Assembly: GCA_021229015.1 (NCBI GenBank)
Contig: CM037783.1
Coordinates: forward strand, 56,130,169 to 56,194,168
Direction: 5' to 3'
Source of the DNA: Solen grandis
Taxonomy: Eukaryota > Mollusca > Bivalvia > Adapedonta > Solenidae
Length of the DNA stretch: 64,000 nucleotides
The notes below the pieces were generated by a model. That model did no database searches. It was given only the letters and a program-made list of their open reading frames with translations, and had not been told where the DNA came from. The number at the start of each line of letters is the position of its first letter. The stretch's first letter is position 1. Made by a program: the position numbers and the translations under genes. Shown here one piece after another: positions 59,328-64,000 of the stretch.

Positions 59328-59617
59328 GTCCCCTACCGGTGTTTACACTAGAGGGGACTATAGGTTGGCCCTCCATCTGTCCTTCCTTCCGTCTGGTGTC
59401 CGGAAATCTGGATCCGCGGTTACTTCAAAACCATTTAAGATAATATTATGAAACTTGATATATGAATAGATAGCCGTATGGAGATTCTGCACATCACATT
59501 GTTTTTATTTTCTCGGACCAATACTCTGGTTGCTATGATAATAGAATAATGGATAATGGAAAAGAATGCACCTCAACGGTAGGGGACTCGTGTGTTGCGT
59601 GCAACACCAGTTACTTG
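59328..59617 (+). mobile_element. HINE-like family b, copy 2 (uninterrupted)
   Basis: 5' hairpin GTCCCCT…AGGGGAC, a GTCCTTCCTTCCGTC tract (59387-59400), the inverse motif CGGTAGGGGAC (59577-59587), stem-loop GTGTTGC/GCAACAC (59592-59607) and CTTG before TT. It provides the empty-site reference for the copy H insertion at 40.3 kb. Confidence 0.72.
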
Positions 59618-60122
59618 TTCAAATGGTCATCACTGATGTTAATACCATACAAACAAAATAGTATCTCTCCATACTTTGCGCACGAGTTGTTGTCACTACA
59701 ACAGATAGTCATGCTATTACTGGTGAACTACCGACCAATCACAAGCCAGTTGAAATTGAATGTTAATTATCATTAGATATCAAAGGAATTACTGAGATGT
59801 AGTATGTAATGATGTGTACAGAAATGAATGTACCTCTCTATTTTTTTACCTAATTAATATGCATACCTATGTATACATGTATAGACCAGTGTGTGTGCTG
59901 TCCATATATGGAAATACCCTCATTAATATGCATACCTCAGGACGACTGTGAAAAGTTCAAAACAACAATTTATACATTTTTTTTCCATTTTTAAAGCGAT
60001 GGACAATAAGTTGGTATGAAGTAATAAAGGTATATGAAATTCTAGGCCCTTACATCTTATATTCATGGGATACCATTTTACTGTTGCGCTCAGTTATTTA
60101 CCTCACTTAGTGATATAGACAA

Positions 60123-60157
<35 letters not shown>

Positions 60158-60535
60158 TTGGGCCTTGTTTTTGTTTAGTGATACCTTATATTGTAGGTAG
60201 TACAAACAATTTATCATTTAATGCTAACCTTTTCTTTGATAACTACAGGATTGTAGGCGACACGTGCTCCGAGGAACACCCATCTAGTGTTAAACATTGT
60301 GTCAACACCGGTCTGAATGCAAGCTAGTGACGTCTCAGTCTCTACTTTATAGATTGAAGAGGTAAATATCAATAAGTTCGATAAACATTATTAACTTATT
60401 AAAACAATCAAGGGTCATACAGTATGACATATATAATTACTATTATAAAACAATGCATGCAACACAATATATCAATCACCAATAAAGTTACTTCACTCGT
60501 ATTTTCGAAAACACAATAATGTCAAAATTAGTAAA
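59618..60535. other. Unassigned; (TG)n tract at 60126-60156
   Basis: A duplicated phrase 'TTAATATGCATACCT' lies at 59853 and 59921. No gene recognised. Confidence 0.4.
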
Positions 60536-60941
60536 CAAGAGCCATGTTGACATGGCCATCCCCCGCCGAATGCTTGCTCTTTAGAAGATGTGTTGGAGAG
60601 TAGAATATACCATTTTTCAAAAGAATTTTTTTGGTAATGAAGACTAATGTTTGAAGTGATTATAGATCTGAAACCTATGTGAAGACCTAGTAATTCCCCT
60701 ATTTTGAGGTCTACAGGTAAAATGTCAAGGTCACTGACAAAAATTAAGCTTGAAAAATAACAGCGCATTAACTAAAAATTATGAAAGGTAGAGTTATCAT
60801 TCTTGTGCACTGCACTCCTTCTCAAAAAGATCTATCCACCTATGAGGTTTCAAGTTGATACCTCAATTTTTTTTATACTTATGCTCCGGACAAAAATGTG
60901 GGACGGACGGTCGGAGACTATTACCATATTCGGCGGGGGAT
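60536..60941 (-). mobile_element. HINE-like family d
   Basis: On the minus strand: start ATCCCCCGCCGAAT, 'GACCGTCCGTCCC' tract, diverged core, perfect 14-bp inverse ATTCGGCGGGGGAT, stem-loop GCCATGT/ACATGGC, CTCTTG then TTT. No coding capacity. Confidence 0.72.
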
Positions 60942-62815
60942 AATTAAGTCGATGAAGCCTGCTCATGTTACATAATTTTTACTTCCTCAATCATACCACA
61001 GGGAATCGACTCGACTATCCATATATACAGATAACATAATGTTATCTCTATATCTCGGCTGTATGAATCATACAATATATTTTCTGAAAATTGAAGTTGG
61101 CTCATGCGTGTAATGATATCACGGGTAGCACTTGCTGGACGACGTTTAGAACACAGTTCACACTATCGGATTTACTTGAAATCTTACGAACAGTAAGCAA
61201 TTCTTTCATTTATTCAATTCATAATGTAGAAATCAGATATATGAACTAAGGTGCAAAATACAGTTTGATATGTGGATCTGTTAATCAAGGTTTAACCGTT
61301 TGTTTTTTTGTTGTGCGTGTGTGTTTTCTTTAGGTTTATATATCTTCTCTCCTTCGCTCAGTGTAAGTATCACGGTTCCCTATTGAATATCTTGATATAT
61401 CATTTGCGTACCTGTAGCGTATTGAAACCGGAAAAAAATCATTGCCTCAGAAACGGGCCAATCTTTACAGTGAATGCATGTAGCGTATATTGAAACGGGT
61501 AAAAAAAATCGCTGCCTCAAAAACGGGCCAATCTTCACAGCGATTCCCTGCAATGTTATCAGACGGTTGACTTTTTTGCAGGTTTAAAACCGGCAGGATA
61601 TTTTAGTAAAATATACGATTGGCAACGCAAATACGTTTTCTTCCGGTTGTCGCTGCTTTTCAGCACTGAACATAAACTTCATTTGTGGACAATTGAACTA
61701 TTGAAGCGTATGAAAACGTATGTAAAGGGTATAATGCACCATATAGGACGCTTATGAATGTAAAATATTTTGTATAACACATATAACGTTGAAAATGGTC
61801 CAAAATGCGTTTTTCAATGTTACAGGTGTGTAGTTCAGTAAAGCATGTAATCAGTTTGTTAAATATCAAAACACAATTAGCGTAAAAATGCGTAAAATGA
61901 GACAATCCAACTAATATGCTTGTTGAAAGTACGTGTCCATTGTTTATGCATTGTGACAAAATGACCAAGGGTTGACAACTCCAAGGTAGAATAAATTACT
62001 AAGGCGCTTTTCTTTACAAGATTTTAATAAACATATTCAAATCAAAAACAATATCTACACAAATAAGAATATTACTTCTATCAATGCAAAATAAACGAAA
62101 CACAGTACACAGGCTTTACACAGTTATTTTAGCTTCTTGAAACGTCCCGTCGAAAAATACTCTATGTGCGCAAATCACAAATCACTTAACTGTATTCACA
62201 CCAGGAATACAAGTAACACTGTTCTATTTGTTCCTTCTGGTTATGGCTGTATATACACCTATTGCTAGGTGAACTCCCTAGTGTTCTGCGTCGTCCTAAG
62301 TACCGTCGACCGTAGTATATCCGGATCCCCGTCGTTCATGTAACGATACCGTAACTCAATCCAATGTCCGGATCGTCAACCATACAATGTCCGGATCGTC
62401 AACCATACACATGGAACTAGTCCGAACTACCCTGTCGTTCATATAACGAATATGTGGCGAACACGCTCATATAGCGGTGACCACCTGTGGTGTTGCTGTC
62501 GTTTATATGTTGGACCACGCCCTACATGCGTCCCAACTAAATACGGATACAAAAATATAAATAACTCCGACATGATTTACTAACAACACAATGAATTACA
62601 CAGCACGTAATTACATAAAGTTGTGCTAGCCAAATACCAATTCAAGGTTACATTTAGTTTCATCTGTACATTATACCATAAAATGGATCTTCAAATATTC
62701 TAACCTTTTCAAAATTCTTCAATAAAAAATCTTTCCAACCATAAAACAAGTATTTCTGAACAAACGCGTTTGTGTACTCTTGTATATTTAAATAAAGGAA
62801 CATACTTTGATTATT
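60942..62815. other. Unassigned; two short direct duplications
   Basis: A two-copy ~66-bp repeat lies at 61414-61551 ('GTAGCGTATTGAAACC…AACGGGCCAATCTT') and a 23-bp repeat at 62362-62407 ('CAATGTCCGGATCGTCAACC'). No gene or RNA recognised. Confidence 0.45.
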
Positions 62816-63481
62816 AACCAGGTTTTCCGAAGGAAAACTCTGGTTATTAGATTGGGGTATGTCGGCGGGCGGGTGAGTGGGCGTAAACAATTTCTTCTGT
62901 GCGCAACTCCTCCTACATTTTTCAACGGATTTGACCCAAACTTTTACAGAAGCATTATTACATAGTTGCCTGACGCATATTGTCAGGGTTTTGTGGTTCG
63001 ACTATTTTTGATGCAGTTATGGCCCTTTGTTATTTTTTCACGTATGTAATATATAGAGAAATATTCTTCTGTGCGCAACTCCTACATTTTTCAACGGATT
63101 TGGCCCAAACTTTTACAGAAGCATTATTACATAGTGACGTGGCGCATATTGTCAGGGTTTTGTGGTTCTACTATTTGTGATGCAGTTATGGCCCTTTGCC
63201 CCTTAACGGATGTTATATAAAGGGAAATATTCTTTCATGCACAACTTCTACATTTCTTAATAAATTTTGTCCATACTTTAACAGAAGTACATTCACTAAC
63301 TCACCCTGAAGAATATTACCTGTGTTTTGCAGATTGACCATTTTTGAGGTTTGCTTTATACAGAATTGCATTAGATTTAATAGACATTGAGCACAAAATT
63401 ATTTGACTGATACAAATAATCTGTACTGGGACGAAACATTGCGAAAAGAAAACCTGGTTTCGTGACAATTCCTGTCACTTG
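62816..63481 (+). mobile_element. HINE-like family c
   Basis: 5' hairpin AACCAGGTTTTCC-GAA-GGAAAACTCTGGTT, about three ~170-bp units starting at CTTCTGTGCGCAACTCC words (62894, 63066, 63232), the inverse motif GAAAACCTGGTT (63448-63459), stem-loop GTGACA/TGTCAC (63462-63478) and CTTG. The GTCC tract is replaced by a GGCGGGCGGGTGAGTGGGCG tract. Confidence 0.75.
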
Positions 63482-64000
63482 TATATTTATAAATTAACAA
63501 ATCAAAGTCTATCCAATTCTTCACAATAACTACAACATCACAGCGCTCAAACTACGGTCTTAGATTCATCAGCCTTCATCATCCTACATCCTAGTAAAAC
63601 TGGTAGCAAAACAGCAAATATGCTATTACAATTGTAGACTTATTGTTTGACGAAAAACAACAATTTACCAAACTTTAAACTGGGTATTTGAAACAAATTC
63701 TTACAGAAATTAACAGAGTAAAACATAAAACAAAGATATAATCTGTACTTACACATACTCCGTAATGTATGGTTCACCATTCAACACTCTCTCATGATGC
63801 ATCTCTATAACTGACACCCTTTCTCTTGAAAATCCCAATTTATATACTTAAAGAAACCTTTGGTTTATACTTTTAAAACCTAAGCAGCCTTTCCAAAAAA
63901 AACAACTTAAAACTTAACCAACTGTAGTAAATTTATAATAAAACGTTTGATTTTACATACAAAATTGATAATAATAATAATAATAATAAGAGAACCTATC
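63482..64000. other. Unassigned; (AAT)n at 63968-63989
   Basis: AT-rich, no gene recognised up to the window end. Confidence 0.4.

Overview
The window is AT-rich, intron-containing animal DNA that is very poor in genes and very rich in repeats. Two 100-N runs mark scaffolding gaps. The repeat complement points to a bivalve mollusc, probably a heterodont clam or mussel: 'GCTCACCTGAG … GGCCCTCTTG' elements, tRNA-headed SINEs, long-palindrome MITEs and a decayed APE-type LINE. The species cannot be named from sequence alone.

Only one protein-coding gene is recognisable. The last two exons of the mitochondrial transcription factor gene MTERF3 (plus strand) sit at the left edge, ending in a stop at 1450; the earlier exons lie outside the window. 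No other ORF has convincing family similarity. The longer open frames fall inside tandem repeats, SINEs or the decayed retrotransposon.

The rest is layered mobile DNA. The dominant class has a constant architecture: a terminal motif in a 5' hairpin, a GTCY-type microsatellite, a core of 145-170 bp minisatellite units, the inverse complement of the 5' motif, then a short stem-loop ending in CTTG beside T residues. These are the published hallmarks of Helentron-derived non-autonomous elements (HINE/DINE type). At least four sequence-unrelated families here share this layout: (a) GCTCACCTGAG, more than ten copies; (b) TCCCCTAC, two copies; (c) AACCAGGTTTTCC, one copy; (d) ATCCCCCGCCGAAT, one copy. 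Several are nested and can be put in relative order.

Layout: 1-1650 MTERF3 3' end; 1800-9400 family (a) copies with an embedded SINE; 9.4-20.4 kb SINEs, a tRNA fold-back and a TTAA MITE; 20.4-22.0 kb two opposed nested family (a) copies; 22.4-25.8 kb decayed LINE split by a MITE; 27.0-34.1 kb hairpin MITEs, a 47-bp satellite with tRNA A-box motifs, SINEs and two more TTAA/TTAT MITEs; 35-40 kb SINE and MITE fragments; 40.2-46.1 kb nested elements; 46.1-51.7 kb the most unique-looking DNA, with two repeat copies; 51.8-56.3 kb repeat fragments; 57.9-59.0 kb a palindromic 46-bp satellite; 59-64 kb families (b), (d) and (c).
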